From an uncultured Spirochaetaceae bacterium (lineage in GTDB: Bacteria > Spirochaetota > Spirochaetia > Treponematales > Treponemataceae): a stretch of 43,867 nt of DNA. Shown piece by piece: positions 33,315 to 42,238 of the stretch. The stretch is from positions 1 to 43,867 of the forward strand of contig CADCBK010000002.1 of assembly GCA_902799665.1 (NCBI GenBank), in the 5' to 3' direction. Numbering within the stretch: position 1 is the first letter of the stretch; every line of letters begins with the position of its first letter. The notes beneath the pieces were generated by a model. The model did not search any database and was not told the origin of the DNA. It saw nothing but the letters and a program-made list of their open reading frames with translations. Made by a program: the position numbers and the translations under genes.

Positions 33315-33713
33315 TTACCAAACTTTGCAGACCAATTCGCCGCCGACCATCTTTTCTGACGCTTTCTTTCCAGTTGTAACGCCAGCTGATGTCGAAACGA
33401 TTACTGAACCGTATCCATTGCGGACGCGGGGCAGATCTTTATAACCTGAATAAACACGGCGGCCAGGAGTTGAAATCTTTTCAATTCCGTGAATAACCGG
33501 TTCATTCTTGTCATCGTACTTGAGGAAGATGCGGATTGTGTTCTTTCCGTCTTCCTGAACTTTCTTGAAGTTCTTGATGTATCCTTCAGTCTTGAGGATT
33601 TTCACAATTTCCAACTTCAACTTTGACGCCGGGATATCCACTTTCTCGTGGCGGGCCATCACCGCATTGCGGATTTTTGTAAGCATATCTGCTACTGGAT
33701 CTGATGCGCTCAT
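33315..33713 (-). CDS. rpsH: 30S ribosomal protein S8
   Basis: S8 binds 16S rRNA early and in other bacteria represses the spc operon. The 132 residues include [19 protein letters not shown] and the C-terminal [20 protein letters not shown], typical of S8. The ATG is 16 bases behind rpsN. Confidence 0.98.
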   Translation of the reverse strand: MSASDPVADMLTKIRNAVMARHEKVDIPASKLKLEIVKILKTEGYIKNFKKVQEDGKNTIRIFLKYDDKNEPVIHGIEKISTPGRRVYSGYKDLPRVRNGYGSVIVSTSAGVTTGKKASEKMVGGELVCKVW

Positions 33714-33729
33714 ATTACTTCTCCTACCA

Positions 33730-33915
33730 CTACCAACTTGACTTTGTTACGCCGGGTAACAAACCTTCACTAGCATACTTGCGGAAGCAAAGACGGCACA
33801 TCTTGAACTTGCGGAGATATCCTCTCGGACGGCCGCAAAGTTGGCACCTGTTGTACTGACGAGTCGAGTACTTGGGAGCGCGCTTTGCTTTGATAATCAT
33901 CGATTTTTTAGCCAT
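33730..33915 (-). CDS. rpsN: 30S ribosomal protein S14, zinc-binding short type
   Basis: The 61-residue length and two Cys pairs ([20 protein letters not shown]) identify the short zinc-binding form (type Z). The end [18 protein letters not shown] matches. It lies between rplE and rpsH as usual. Confidence 0.98.
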   Translation of the reverse strand: MAKKSMIIKAKRAPKYSTRQYNRCQLCGRPRGYLRKFKMCRLCFRKYASEGLLPGVTKSSW

Positions 33916-33926
33916 GACTTCCTCGT

Positions 33927-34478
33927 TTACTTTCTAAAGGGCATATTGAACTTGTTGAGCAAAGCGCGGGCTTCGCTGTCAGTTCTTGCGCTTGTTACGA
34001 TAGTGATATTCATACCCGCAATCTTAGTGATTTTGTCAAAGTCGATTTCGGGGAAAATAATCTGCTCCGTAATTCCAAGAGAGAAATTTCCGTGACCGTC
34101 AAAGCCAGTCGCCTTGATGCCGCGGAAGTCCTTAACGCGCGGAAGGGCAACGTTGATCAAGCGGTCCAAAAATTCATACATAATTGTTCCGCGCAATGTC
34201 ACCATAGCGCCGATTTCTGCGCCCTCACGAAGTTTGAAGTTGGCAATCGATTTCTTTGCCTTTGTCTTGACCGCTTTCTGACCTGTGATTTGTGTCAAGT
34301 CAGCAACTGCGGCATCAAGAAGTTTCTTATTTCCGAGAGCTTCGCCAACGCCCATGCTCACGACAATCTTTTTGATTGCGGGAATCTGCATGGGTGATGT
34401 ATATCCCAACTCCTTGAAGAGTTCGGGAGCGATAGTGTCTTTATAGACTTTCTTAAGCCGGGGTACGTAATTAGCCAT
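33927..34478 (-). CDS. rplE: 50S ribosomal protein L5
   Basis: L5 binds 5S rRNA and the P-site tRNA. The start [16 protein letters not shown] at ATG 34478 gives 183 residues, and the ATG overlaps the rplX stop by one base (TAATG) with GGAG 10 bases ahead; an in-frame start six codons upstream inside rplX is not supported. Typical motifs are [18 protein letters not shown] and [15 protein letters not shown]. Confidence 0.97.
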   Translation of the reverse strand: MANYVPRLKKVYKDTIAPELFKELGYTSPMQIPAIKKIVVSMGVGEALGNKKLLDAAVADLTQITGQKAVKTKAKKSIANFKLREGAEIGAMVTLRGTIMYEFLDRLINVALPRVKDFRGIKATGFDGHGNFSLGITEQIIFPEIDFDKITKIAGMNITIVTSARTDSEARALLNKFNMPFRK

Positions 34479-34795
34479 TATAGCGTTTCTCCACATTTGC
34501 GGCAGACGCGAATTTTCTTGTCTCCGTCAAGCTTATAACCAATTTTTACAGGACGGTTGCATTTTTTGCAAACGATGCCTACATTCGAAATATGAATCGG
34601 CGCTTCAATCTCAGCGATGCCGCCGGCATCCTGCTGGCTGCGCCTCTTCATAGCCTTCTTTACCAAGTTAACGCCAGAAACGATTACAGCGTCCTTTTTG
34701 GTGACGACGCGGACAACCTTTCCTTGCTTGCCCTTGTCCTTTCCTGTAAGGACTTGCACTGTATCGTCTTTGTGAATCTTGAACTTCTTAAGCAT
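34478..34795 (-). CDS. rplX: 50S ribosomal protein L24
   Basis: L24 starts assembly of the large subunit. The 105 residues have the KOW motif ([19 protein letters not shown]) and a C-terminal zinc-ribbon-like part with two Cys pairs (CKKC and CRKC), which is common in many but not all bacterial L24 proteins. Confidence 0.97.
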   Translation of the reverse strand: MLKKFKIHKDDTVQVLTGKDKGKQGKVVRVVTKKDAVIVSGVNLVKKAMKRRSQQDAGGIAEIEAPIHISNVGIVCKKCNRPVKIGYKLDGDKKIRVCRKCGETL

Positions 34796-34806
34796 TCCTA
34801 CACTCC

Positions 34807-35175
34807 TTACAGAACTTCCGGAGCCAACGAAATGATCTTCATGTAATCTTTGTCACGAAGTTCGCGGGCTACAGGTCCAAAAATACGCTTTCCTACGGGA
34901 TTCTTGGAATCGTCCACGATTACGCAGGCGTTGTCGTCAAAACGGATGTATGTTCCGTCCGGGCGGCGGTATTCCTTGGCTTGGCGGACGATAACCGCCT
35001 TCTTGATAGAACCCTTTTTAATTGTTGACGTAGGAATGGCCTCTTTGATGGCCACAACTACGATGTCGCCGATGCCAGCATAGCGGCGGTGCGTTCCGCC
35101 AAGCACCTTGATGCACTGGGCAACCTTGGCGCCGGAGTTGTCGGCTACTGTCATGCATGACTGCATTTGAATCAT
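34807..35175 (-). CDS. rplN: 50S ribosomal protein L14
   Basis: L14 lies at the subunit interface. The 122 residues have the normal pattern: [37 protein letters not shown] and the C-terminal [20 protein letters not shown]. Confidence 0.98.
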   Translation of the reverse strand: MIQMQSCMTVADNSGAKVAQCIKVLGGTHRRYAGIGDIVVVAIKEAIPTSTIKKGSIKKAVIVRQAKEYRRPDGTYIRFDDNACVIVDDSKNPVGKRIFGPVARELRDKDYMKIISLAPEVL

Positions 35176-35187
35176 AACTTCGCCTCC

Positions 35188-35460
35188 TTACTTTGCTCGT
35201 TCAACGATTGATTCCAAGCGCCATCTCTTGTCTTTGCTCAAGGGGCGGCACTCAACAATTTTCACTTTGTCACCAATGTGAGCCTCATTCTTTTCATCAT
35301 GGGCCTTGCACTTCTTGGTTCTCAAAACATATTTCTTGTAAAGAGGATCCATACGCTTTGTAGAAATTGAAACGACAATGGTCTTGTCCATTTTGTCGCT
35401 AGTAACAAGTCCTACATAAGAGCGCTTGGCGCTTTTTACAGCTTTCTGTTCTTCTGCCAT
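35188..35460 (-). CDS. rpsQ: 30S ribosomal protein S17
   Basis: S17 binds 16S rRNA early. The 90 residues contain the family pattern [19 protein letters not shown] and [19 protein letters not shown]. Confidence 0.97.
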   Translation of the reverse strand: MAEEQKAVKSAKRSYVGLVTSDKMDKTIVVSISTKRMDPLYKKYVLRTKKCKAHDEKNEAHIGDKVKIVECRPLSKDKRWRLESIVERAK

Positions 35461-35470
35461 GGGTCAACTC

Positions 35471-35704
35471 CTACTTCTTTGCTTCAGCGGCCTCAGCCTT
35501 TTGGGCGGCGGCTTTCTGAGTGATGAACGTATTCAAGCGGGCGATTTCGCGGCGCATGTTGCGTTTTTCCATCGGATTGTCTACATGAGAAACAATCATC
35601 TTGAATCTCAATTCCATGTATTTCTGCTTAAGCTCGTCACGGCGCGCAACCAATTCGGCATAAGACAGTTCTTTGTCAGTATTCTTTTTCTTTGAATCAG
35701 CCAT
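35471..35704 (-). CDS. rpmC: 50S ribosomal protein L29
   Basis: L29 sits at the peptide exit tunnel. The core is helical (LSYAELVARRDELKQKYMEL, then NMRREIARLNTFI), and the length of 77 residues exceeds the usual 63 to 70 because of a C-terminal Ala/Lys/Glu tail. Confidence 0.96.
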   Translation of the reverse strand: MADSKKKNTDKELSYAELVARRDELKQKYMELRFKMIVSHVDNPMEKRNMRREIARLNTFITQKAAAQKAEAAEAKK

Positions 35705-35716
35705 CTTATTCCTCCG

Positions 35717-36136
35717 TTACGCGTGTGTGGGCCTAAAAGCGATCTTTGTCAAAACCGGCAACTTGGCGCTGGCCAAGCGCAAGGCTTGTTCGGCCAACTT
35801 AATGTCAACGCCGCCGATTTCAAACAAAATCATTCCGGGCTTAAGGTTGGCGGCCCAGAACTCCGGGGCGCCCTTACCCTTACCCATGCGGACTTCGGCC
35901 GGCTTTTTAGAAATCGGCTTGTCCGGGAATACACGAATCCAAATATTGCCTTTGCGGTCAAGCTTGCGGCTTATGGCAACACGGCAGGCTTCGATAACGC
36001 GAGCGTTAAGCCATGCGCTTTCCATAGCGACCAAAGCGATTTCGCCAAAGTCAATATGATTGTCGCGGGTGGCAAAACCTTTTGCTTTACCGCGCTGCAC
36101 CTTGCGGTGCATTACTCTTTTTGGTGCGAGAGGCAT
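35717..36136 (-). CDS. rplP: 50S ribosomal protein L16
   Basis: L16 contacts the A-site tRNA. The 139 residues begin MPLAPKRVMHRKVQRGKAKG and include FPDKPISKKPAEVRMGKGKG, the conserved loop. It lies 3 bases behind rpsC and 12 bases ahead of rpmC. Confidence 0.98.
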   Translation of the reverse strand: MPLAPKRVMHRKVQRGKAKGFATRDNHIDFGEIALVAMESAWLNARVIEACRVAISRKLDRKGNIWIRVFPDKPISKKPAEVRMGKGKGAPEFWAANLKPGMILFEIGGVDIKLAEQALRLASAKLPVLTKIAFRPTHA

Positions 36137-36139
36137 CGT

Positions 36140-36898
36140 CTAACTCCTTGCCTTTGCGACAGTATCTTTTGTCTGCTTTTCAGACTCAGACTTATCAGAA
36201 GAACGCTGAGGACGGTCGCGTCTTGGCTTTCTTACCATCTGACCTGCGTCTTCGTTCTGCTCGTGACCATAGTTCATTCCGTTGTAAACCCAAACTTTTA
36301 CGCCAATCTTGCCGTAAGTTGTAAGGGCTTCGAACGTGCCATAGTCAATGTCAGCGCGAAGAGTGTGAAGAGGAACGCGTCCTTCCTTGTGTTCCTCTGT
36401 CCTTTTCATTTCAGCTCCGCCCAAGCGGCCTGCCAAGCGAATCTTGATTCCCTGGGCTCCAGCGCGCATGGCGTTGGAAGCTGACTGCTTGAGAGCCTTG
36501 CGGAACGAGCCGCGGCCCATAAGCTGGCGTCCGATATTCTGGGCAATCAAAGAAGCGTTCAAATCGCCGCGCTTGATTTCCTTAATCTTGATTTGAACTT
36601 TCTTTGTAAGCTGCTTTTGAATGTCAGCGCTGATTTTTTCAATTGTCGCTCCCTTCACGCCAATAATGACGCCAGGGCGGGCAGTGTGAATTACAATTGT
36701 AACACGCTGCGGATGGCGAACAATTTCTATTTCGGCAATGTCCGCTCCCTTGCATTCAGGAAGGTCTCCAACCAACTTTCTGATCTTAAAATCTTCCAAA
36801 ACCAAGTCTGCGTATTCGCGAGGATCCGCATACCAACGGGACTGCCATGTTTTGTTTACGCCCAAGCGCAAACCAATCGGATTAACTTTCTGACCCAC
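36140..36898 (-). CDS. rpsC: 30S ribosomal protein S3
   Basis: S3 forms part of the mRNA entry site. The protein has the N-terminal KH domain (with [17 protein letters not shown]) and the C-terminal domain ending in [17 protein letters not shown], followed by an extra basic and acidic tail to a total of 252 residues. The start codon is GTG (GTG-GGT-CAG for MGQ) with GGGGGA ahead; the sequence [13 protein letters not shown] shows it is the right start. Confidence 0.98.
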   Translation of the reverse strand: MGQKVNPIGLRLGVNKTWQSRWYADPREYADLVLEDFKIRKLVGDLPECKGADIAEIEIVRHPQRVTIVIHTARPGVIIGVKGATIEKISADIQKQLTKKVQIKIKEIKRGDLNASLIAQNIGRQLMGRGSFRKALKQSASNAMRAGAQGIKIRLAGRLGGAEMKRTEEHKEGRVPLHTLRADIDYGTFEALTTYGKIGVKVWVYNGMNYGHEQNEDAGQMVRKPRRDRPQRSSDKSESEKQTKDTVAKARS

Positions 36899-36901
36899 TT
36901 T

Positions 36902-37258
36902 TTATTCCCCCGCCTTCTCAGCAACTGTGACGGTAATATGACACATGCGCTTGAGCAACTGATCGGCTCGTCCGCGAGCGCGGCACCAAATTCTCTTGAG
37001 CCTTGGGCCTTCGTCTACGCGAATCTCTTTTACATAGAGCATGTCTTCATCCAACTTGTCGTTAGCTACAAGCGCGTTGGCCATCGCAGACTTAAGAGTC
37101 TTTCCGATGAGCTTGGCGCCTTTCTGCGGCATGTTCTCAAGAACAGCCACCGCTTTTGAACAAGGCATTCTGGAAATCGCATGCGCCACAGGGCGAACCT
37201 TTGTGGGCGAAGCGATAAGGAATTTTGTAGTGGCTACATAGCCTTTTGTTTCTGCCAT
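36902..37258 (-). CDS. rplV: 50S ribosomal protein L22
   Basis: L22 lines the exit tunnel and contributes to macrolide binding. The 118 residues show SPTKVRPVAHAISRMPCSKA and the C-terminal GPRLKRIWCRARGRADQLLK, including the beta-hairpin region. It lies 3 bases ahead of rpsC. Confidence 0.97.
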   Translation of the reverse strand: MAETKGYVATTKFLIASPTKVRPVAHAISRMPCSKAVAVLENMPQKGAKLIGKTLKSAMANALVANDKLDEDMLYVKEIRVDEGPRLKRIWCRARGRADQLLKRMCHITVTVAEKAGE

Positions 37259-37269
37259 AATAACCGCCT

Positions 37270-37563
37270 TTATTTGTCCGCCTTAGCGGCTGTCTTATCA
37301 GTTCCGCCATGTCCGCGGAATACACGCGTCGGAGCGAACTCGCCAAGCTTGTGGCCGACGAGGTTTTCCGTAATGTATACCGGAATCCATGACTTTCCGT
37401 TGTGAACAGAAATGGTGTTTCCAACCATTTCAGGAATAATTGTAGAGCAGCGAGAATATGTTTTAATCATCTTCTTGTCCGCGGCTCCAGACTTATTCAT
37501 TTCTACAATCTTTTTATAGAGCGATTTTTCAACAAAAGGCCCTTTTTTAACAGATCTTGACAC
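37270..37563 (-). CDS. rpsS: 30S ribosomal protein S19
   Basis: S19 lies in the 30S head with S13. The 97 residues begin [19 protein letters not shown] and contain [20 protein letters not shown] and [18 protein letters not shown]. The start codon is GTG with TAGGAG 8 bases ahead. Confidence 0.98.
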   Translation of the reverse strand: MSRSVKKGPFVEKSLYKKIVEMNKSGAADKKMIKTYSRCSTIIPEMVGNTISVHNGKSWIPVYITENLVGHKLGEFAPTRVFRGHGGTDKTAAKADK

Positions 37564-37577
37564 AGTTAACTCCTAGC

Positions 37578-38402
37578 CTATTTCTTGCGACGTGAAATAA
37601 TGAATTTGCTCGACGTCTTGCGCTTGTTGCGGGTTTTGTAACCCTTGCAAGGCTGACCCCACGGAGTAACCGGATTGCGTCCTTTGCCGGCGCCTTCACC
37701 GCCGCCAAGCGGGTGGTCAACCGGGTTCATCGCCATACCGCGCACAGTCGGGCGAACGCCCATCCAGCGACGGTGTCCGGCTTTTCCAAGCTGAACGTTC
37801 ATGTGGTCTTCGTTGCCCACAACGCCGATGGTCGCATAGCATCTGGCGTGAACCTTGCGCAATTCGCTTGAGGGAAGGCGGATTACAACATAATCGCCTT
37901 CTTTAGCGGCAATCTGGGCTGAAGCGCCGGCAGAGCGGGCAAGCTGTCCGCCGCGGCCAAGGTTCAACTCAATGTTGTGAATCGTAAAGCCTACCGGAAT
38001 CGCGCCAAGCGGCAAAGCGTTTCCAACTGTAGGAGCGGCGTTTTCGCCGGCCATAACCTTCATTCCAACGGTAAGACCTTTAGGCGCGATGATATAGCGC
38101 TTGTCTCCGTCGGCGTAATAAATCAAAGCGATGTTGGCGCTGCGGTTGGGATCGTATTCAATTGAGTGAACAGTTCCCGGAATTCCGTGCTTGTTTCGCT
38201 TGAAATCAATTATGCGGTACTTCTGCTTGTGACCGCCGCCCTGGTGGCGCACCGAGATGCGTCCGCCAGCGCCGCGTCCGCCGCGGGAAGCTTTGCCTGA
38301 CGTCAATTTCTTTTCGGGTTTGTCGGCTGTCAGGTCGTCCCTGCGGAGGTCAACACGTCCGCGAGTACCAGGTGTAATTGGCTTAAATACTTTAAGAGCC
38401 AT
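37578..38402 (-). CDS. rplB: 50S ribosomal protein L2
   Basis: L2 is needed for subunit association and peptidyl transfer. The 274 residues contain [20 protein letters not shown] and the late [20 protein letters not shown] with the catalytically implicated His. The C-terminus ([21 protein letters not shown] region) is normal. Confidence 0.98.
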   Translation of the reverse strand: MALKVFKPITPGTRGRVDLRRDDLTADKPEKKLTSGKASRGGRGAGGRISVRHQGGGHKQKYRIIDFKRNKHGIPGTVHSIEYDPNRSANIALIYYADGDKRYIIAPKGLTVGMKVMAGENAAPTVGNALPLGAIPVGFTIHNIELNLGRGGQLARSAGASAQIAAKEGDYVVIRLPSSELRKVHARCYATIGVVGNEDHMNVQLGKAGHRRWMGVRPTVRGMAMNPVDHPLGGGEGAGKGRNPVTPWGQPCKGYKTRNKRKTSSKFIISRRKK

Positions 38403-38428
38403 CTGATTCCCCTTAGTTATCTATTGTC

Positions 38429-38707
38429 CTATTCGAACAACTTAATTGTTTCGCCATCGGCTACGCGCACGATGGCCTTCTTGTAGCTGGCTGTCATGCC
38501 CTTGCTTCCGCGAAGGCGCTTTACTTTTCCGGCCACGTTGATTGTCGTGCAAGAAAGAACTTTTACGTTGAAAAGCTTTCTTACGGCTTCCTTAATCTGA
38601 ATCTTGCTGGCGTCCGGGCGAACGATGAAAACATACTTGTTCTCTTCGCGAAGGGCGTTGGCTTTTTCAGTGATTACCGGCTCAATAAGAATGTCTGTGA
38701 ATTCCAT
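38429..38707 (-). CDS. rplW: 50S ribosomal protein L23
   Basis: L23 is the docking site for trigger factor and SRP at the tunnel exit. The 92 residues include LIEPVITEKANALREENKYV and KLFNVKVLSCTTINVAGKVKR, typical of L23. Confidence 0.97.
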   Translation of the reverse strand: MEFTDILIEPVITEKANALREENKYVFIVRPDASKIQIKEAVRKLFNVKVLSCTTINVAGKVKRLRGSKGMTASYKKAIVRVADGETIKLFE

Positions 38708-38709
38708 AA

Positions 38710-39348
38710 TTATTCAGCCTCCTTTTTATCCGCGTAAAAGTCGCTAAGATTCTTGGCGGCGCTTTCAAGCAAGATTACCTTGCGGCCGTAATACAAATCA
38801 TGCGCTCTGAGACGGTTGTATGAAAGGAAATGCACATTGTAAAGGTTGCGTCCAGCCTGCTTGATCTTGGCGTCGTCATCCTTAAGGATGATTACAGTGC
38901 GCTCGTCCTTGGCGAAGTTGTCAAGAATCTTGACCAAGTCTTTAGTCTTTCCGCTTTCTACAGTGAAATCCTCAACTACAGTAAGTCTGTCAGACTGAGC
39001 CTGCATGCTCAAGATAGACTTCATAGCAAGGCGCTTTTCCTTTTTGGGAAGAGAGTAGCTAAAGTCTCTGGGCTTGGGTCCAAAGATAGTTCCTCCGCCA
39101 ACCGTAATCGGAGACTTCTTGTCACCGCGGCGGGCGTTTCCCGTTCCCTTCTGTTTATACGGCTTCTTGTTAGATCCGTGCACTTCGGCGCGAGTCTTTG
39201 TGCAAGCCGTTCCAACACGCTTGTTTGCTAATTCGTTTGTGATGGCGTAGTAAATAACATCTTCATTTACCGGCAGGCCGAATACTTTATCGTCGAGTGA
39301 AATTGTACGCAGCTCTTTTCCATCGGTTGAATAGACTTTCTTTTCCAT
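38710..39348 (-). CDS. rplD: 50S ribosomal protein L4
   Basis: L4 reaches into the exit tunnel and, in E. coli, controls the S10 operon. The 212 residues have the tunnel loop KPYKQKGTGNARRGDKKSP and the RNA-binding region DFSYSLPKKEKRLAMKSIL. The ATG has GGAGG ahead. Whether it regulates this operon cannot be told from the sequence. Confidence 0.97.
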   Translation of the reverse strand: MEKKVYSTDGKELRTISLDDKVFGLPVNEDVIYYAITNELANKRVGTACTKTRAEVHGSNKKPYKQKGTGNARRGDKKSPITVGGGTIFGPKPRDFSYSLPKKEKRLAMKSILSMQAQSDRLTVVEDFTVESGKTKDLVKILDNFAKDERTVIILKDDDAKIKQAGRNLYNVHFLSYNRLRAHDLYYGRKVILLESAAKNLSDFYADKKEAE

Positions 39349-39365
39349 AAATCTTTTCCTCCGCC

Positions 39366-39986
39366 TTATTTCTTAACCGCGGACTTGACGATCAGCGTGC
39401 AGTTTTTATTCCCGGGGACAGCCCCGCGAACCATGATAACCTTCAATTCGGGATCGATTTTAACGATCTTAAGGTTTTGAACCGTAACGCGCTCCGTGCC
39501 CATGCGTCCAGGCAACTTAATGTTCTTGAAGCTGTGTCCCGGAGTGGTGCATTCGCCTGTTCCGCCCGGCTCTCTGTGGAATTTAGAACCGTGAGTGGCG
39601 CGTCCTCCATGGAAGCCCCATCTCTTCATTACGCCCTGGAAGCCCTTTCCTTTGGAAGTGGCTGTAACGTCAAGAAAGCGAGTCTTTTCAAAAAGCTCGA
39701 CGCCGATTTGGTCGCCAATCTTAACTTCGCCTTCAAAATCACGGAACTCTTTCAATGTTCTTTTGGGAGTAACGTTCTCTGTAAACTGTCCGGCGTACGG
39801 CTTCGAGACCTTTGACGGCTTTAAATCGTCAAGGCCAAGAACAACGGCGTCGTATCCGCAGTTTTCCTTTTTCTTTGTGGCAACGACTGTGTTAGGCTCA
39901 ACGCGGATCACGGTTACTGGTGTCAGGTTGCCGCTTTCGTCGAATACCTGGGTCATGCCCACTTTTTTTGCAATCAGACCTTTCAT
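39366..39986 (-). CDS. rplC: 50S ribosomal protein L3
   Basis: L3 starts large-subunit assembly near the peptidyl transferase centre. The start MKGLIAKKVGMTQVFDESG at ATG 39986 gives 206 residues and has AGGAGA ahead; an in-frame extension upstream is rejected. The loop VMKRWGFHGGRATHGSKFHR is conserved. Confidence 0.97.
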   Translation of the reverse strand: MKGLIAKKVGMTQVFDESGNLTPVTVIRVEPNTVVATKKKENCGYDAVVLGLDDLKPSKVSKPYAGQFTENVTPKRTLKEFRDFEGEVKIGDQIGVELFEKTRFLDVTATSKGKGFQGVMKRWGFHGGRATHGSKFHREPGGTGECTTPGHSFKNIKLPGRMGTERVTVQNLKIVKIDPELKVIMVRGAVPGNKNCTLIVKSAVKK

Positions 39987-40073
39987 CTGAAATCTCCTAT
40001 AGGTCGCCATCCCGGATCCACGGGACCGTGCCTTTTATTTGCAACAAGCGCTTTCGGCTTTAGCCTTCAACGC
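39987..40073 (-). other. rpsJ-rplC spacer with hairpin
   Basis: This 87-base spacer is the longest inside the S10 cluster. In transcript direction it holds a stem formed by CAA-AAGCG and CGCTTG-TTG around AGGCTAAAGCC, then GGTCCCGTGGATCCGGGA, then the rplC ribosome site. There is no U-run. Confidence 0.4.
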
Positions 40074-40382
40074 TTATTGTTTAATTTCTACATCTACACC
40101 GGCTGGCAGTTCAAGTTTCATCAAAGAATCCATTACATCAGAAGAAGGATTCAAAATGTCAATAAGGCGTTTGTGCGTGCGCATTTCAAACTGCTCGCGT
40201 GACTTCTTGTTTACGTGAGGTGAACGAAGCACGGTAAACTTATTGATTCTTGTAGGAAGCGGAACGGGTCCTGCGACCTTGGCTCCAGCTTTCTGAACTG
40301 TTTGCACGATGGCTTTAGCGCTCTGGTCAATCAACTCTACGTCAAAGGCGCGAAGTCTGACACGAATTTTGCCACTAGCCAT
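40074..40382 (-). CDS. rpsJ: 30S ribosomal protein S10
   Basis: S10 is part of the 30S head and also takes part in transcription antitermination as NusE. The 102 residues show [20 protein letters not shown] and [20 protein letters not shown]. It follows tuf by 59 bases that include a terminator-like hairpin whose U-run touches the GGAGG ribosome site. Confidence 0.98.
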   Translation of the reverse strand: MASGKIRVRLRAFDVELIDQSAKAIVQTVQKAGAKVAGPVPLPTRINKFTVLRSPHVNKKSREQFEMRTHKRLIDILNPSSDVMDSLMKLELPAGVDVEIKQ

Positions 40383-40391
40383 GATTCCTCC

Positions 40392-40433
40392 AAAAAAAAG
40401 AAACCAAAGCGGAGCCGAAAGGCCCCGCCTTGG
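40392..40433 (-). terminator. attenuator-like hairpin between tuf and rpsJ
   Basis: Arms CCAAAGCGGAGCC (40404-40416) and GGCCCCGCCTTGG (40421-40433) pair at 11 of 13 positions with a 4-base loop. On the minus strand they are followed by TTTCTTTTTTTT (to 40392), which runs directly into the GGAGG site of rpsJ. It should stop part of the tuf transcripts and let the rest enter the S10 cluster. Confidence 0.75.
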
Positions 40434-40441
40434 AAATTAAA

Positions 40442-41626
40442 CTACTCGATGATCTTTGTAACCTGGCCAGAAGCGATTGTGCGTCCGCCTTCGCGGATAG
40501 CGAGCTTAAGTCCTTCGTCCATAGCGATCGGGTGGATCAATTCGCCAGTGATCTTTGTGTTGTCACCAGGGTTGACCATTTCTACGCCGGCTCCCAACTC
40601 TACAGTTCCAGTGATGTCCGTTGTGCGGAAGTAGAACTGAGGGCGGTATCCAGAGAAGAACGGCTTTGCGCGTCCGCCTTCTTCGGCTGTCAAAACGTAA
40701 ATCTGAGCCTCGAACTTTGTGTGCGGGTGGATTGAGTTGGGCTTGGCCAAAACCTGTCCGCGAACGACGTCTTTCTTTTCAACGCCGCGGAGAAGGATAC
40801 CAACGTTGTCGCCCGGAATGCCCTGGTCCAAAGTCTTCTGGAACATTTCGATGCCAGTTACAGTTGTGTCCTGTGTGGGGCGGATTCCAACAATCTGAAC
40901 GGCGTCGTTCATGTTTACTACGCCGCGCTCAATGCGTCCTGTAACTACAGTTCCGCGTCCAGAGATTGTGAAGATGTCCTCAATCGGCATCAAGAAGGGC
41001 TTGGCCTCGTCGCGGACGGGGTCGTCGAACCATGAGTCCATGGCCTGAAGCAATTCTTCGATGCACTTTGTGTTCTCGGGGTTCTCAGACTCGTTCAAGG
41101 CCTTGAAAGCTGAACCAGTGATAATCGGAGTGTCTCCAGAGAATCCATACTTTTCGAGAGTTTCCTGAACGTCGGCAACGCAGAGCTCGAGCATGTCGGG
41201 ATCGGCGATGTCAGCCTTGTTCAAGAATACGATGATCTTGGGTACGCCTACCTGGCGGGCGAGCAAAAGGTGCTCCTTTGTCTGGGGCATAACGCCGTCA
41301 GTGCCGGCTACAACGAGAATGGCGCCGTCCATCTGAGCGGCTCCAGTGATCATGTTCTTGATGTAGTCAGCGTGGCCCGGGCAGTCGATGTGAGCGTAGT
41401 GGCGCTTGTCTGACTGATACTCAAGGTGGCGGGTATTGATTGTAATACCGCGCTCTTTCTCTTCCGGAGCGTTGTCGATTTCATCATACTTGAGAGCGTG
41501 GTCACCGTACTTTTTAGCGCAGTACGTTGTGATAGCCGCTGACAATGTAGTCTTACCATGGTCTACGTGACCAATAGTACCAACGTTCATGTGAGGTTTG
41601 GTTCTTTCGAACTTCTCCTTTGCCAT
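40442..41626 (-). CDS. tuf: elongation factor Tu
   Basis: EF-Tu brings aminoacyl-tRNA to the ribosome with GTP. From ATG 41626 ([20 protein letters not shown]) it has 394 residues, the usual length, with AAGGAG ahead; an in-frame ATG 12 codons upstream is rejected. Visible G-domain motifs are [30 protein letters not shown] and SAFKAL; domains 2 and 3 follow with [13 protein letters not shown] and [16 protein letters not shown]. It opens the S10 cluster, with fusA absent between rpsG and tuf. Transcription probably starts at 42068, which leaves a leader of about 440 bases. Confidence 0.98.
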   Translation of the reverse strand: MAKEKFERTKPHMNVGTIGHVDHGKTTLSAAITTYCAKKYGDHALKYDEIDNAPEEKERGITINTRHLEYQSDKRHYAHIDCPGHADYIKNMITGAAQMDGAILVVAGTDGVMPQTKEHLLLARQVGVPKIIVFLNKADIADPDMLELCVADVQETLEKYGFSGDTPIITGSAFKALNESENPENTKCIEELLQAMDSWFDDPVRDEAKPFLMPIEDIFTISGRGTVVTGRIERGVVNMNDAVQIVGIRPTQDTTVTGIEMFQKTLDQGIPGDNVGILLRGVEKKDVVRGQVLAKPNSIHPHTKFEAQIYVLTAEEGGRAKPFFSGYRPQFYFRTTDITGTVELGAGVEMVNPGDNTKITGELIHPIAMDEGLKLAIREGGRTIASGQVTKIIE

Positions 41627-42074
41627 GTTTTTCTCCTTGCCGGCAACCCTTGTCGCCGACATTTTAAAAATGTTTTATGTGCTGCGCTTTAAACCAGAAC
41701 CCTCGCGCTTTCAAAGAAAGAGCTTGGATTCGCATACACATCTCTTTTATGCGGTTGTTTGCTGAACGTTAATGACGGTAAAAGAAAAAATTTTCTAACA
41801 TAACGCTCCATAATTTCGGAACATTTATGGCCGACACCACCTGTTCATTGTCAAACGCCGCTGACAACCGGTTTGGCGCTCTGAGCCGCGCTCGGCCTTC
41901 TGAAAGAATGGCCGCCGCAGAAATCCCCGCATGGAAGTTCTATCGCCCTGTTGACAACAAGGCGTTCCACCCAAGAACCGCGAAACCTGAAAGCTGCCAA
42001 GGCAGCTGACTTTACGGTTCCGCCGGAATTGTAAATTCCGCCTGACTCTCAAAGAACCAAAGATAGGTTTAAGA
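41627..42074 (-). ncRNA. long structured leader of tuf (candidate regulatory RNA)
   Basis: No gene is visible between rpsG and tuf. In transcript direction the strand forms a series of hairpins: 42016-42058 (GGTTC/GAACC closing CGGAATT/AATTCCG), 41992-42007 (AGCTGCC/GGCAGCT), 41944-41964 (9 bp with one G-U), 41894-41913 (GGCC and TTCT/AGAA), 41848-41867 (TTGTCA/TGACAA) and 41808-41830 (CCATAA/TTATGG). The region before tuf (41627-41800) is A/T-rich. I checked for tmRNA, SRP RNA, RNase P and tRNA features and saw none. It may be a cis-regulatory leader or an independent small RNA. Confidence 0.45.
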
Positions 42075-42103
42075 AATATATAGAATTTTGAAAGTTTGGT
42101 CAA
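42075..42103 (-). promoter_or_regulatory. strong sigma-70 promoter for tuf and the S10 cluster
   Basis: TTGACC (42098-42103) and TATATT (42075-42080) are 17 bases apart on the minus strand, directly behind the rpsG terminator and in A/T-rich DNA. Transcription should begin near 42068. Confidence 0.8.
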
Positions 42104-42140
42104 TAGGAAACAAAAGATTTTTTGAAATATTTTTAGGCAT

Positions 42141-42165
42141 AAAAAAACCGCCCATGGAGGGGCGG
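42141..42165 (-). terminator. intrinsic terminator of rpsL-rpsG
   Basis: CCGCCC (42148-42153) pairs with GGGCGG (42160-42165), and the minus strand continues with seven T (42141-42147). It separates rpsG from the tuf promoter. Confidence 0.8.
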
Positions 42166-42176
42166 CTTTAAGGAAT

Positions 42177-42233
42177 CGAGTTTTGGCGAAGGCCAAAACT
42201 CGTTAAGTTCGGAAAGCAGGAGGCTTTCCGAAC
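42177..42233 (-). repeat. two-hairpin 3' element behind rpsG
   Basis: Two perfect 11-bp hairpins stand side by side: CGAGTTTTGGC/GCCAAAACTCG (42177-42202, loop GAAG) and GTTCGGAAAGC/GCTTTCCGAAC (42207-42233, loop AGGAG), joined by TTAA. The same frame CGAG...CTCG-TTAA-GTTC...GAAC recurs behind rpoC with different inner stem sequence. Confidence 0.7.
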
Positions 42234-42238
42234 GGCGA

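Noticed and set aside
41627..41662. Longer EF-Tu start 12 codons upstream
   Set aside because: The ATG at 41626 has AAGGAG at the right distance and gives the standard 394-residue EF-Tu.
41840..41867. Second tuf promoter starting at TTGACA in the leader
   Set aside because: The best -10 match (CATAAA) is 19 bases away and poor, and the TTGACA is part of a hairpin arm.
41627..42074. tmRNA, SRP RNA, RNase P RNA or tRNA in the tuf leader
   Set aside because: I looked for the tRNA-like ends and tag frame of tmRNA, the GGAAG/tetraloop core of SRP RNA, the GAGGAAAGTCC core of RNase P RNA and a T-loop; none is visible.
41825..42196. Open frames in the tuf leader: 123 codons on the minus strand and 60 on the plus strand
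   Set aside because: No ribosome site fits their starts, the composition is erratic (Arg/Phe/Cys-rich), and the minus-strand frame runs through the tuf promoter and the rpsG terminator.
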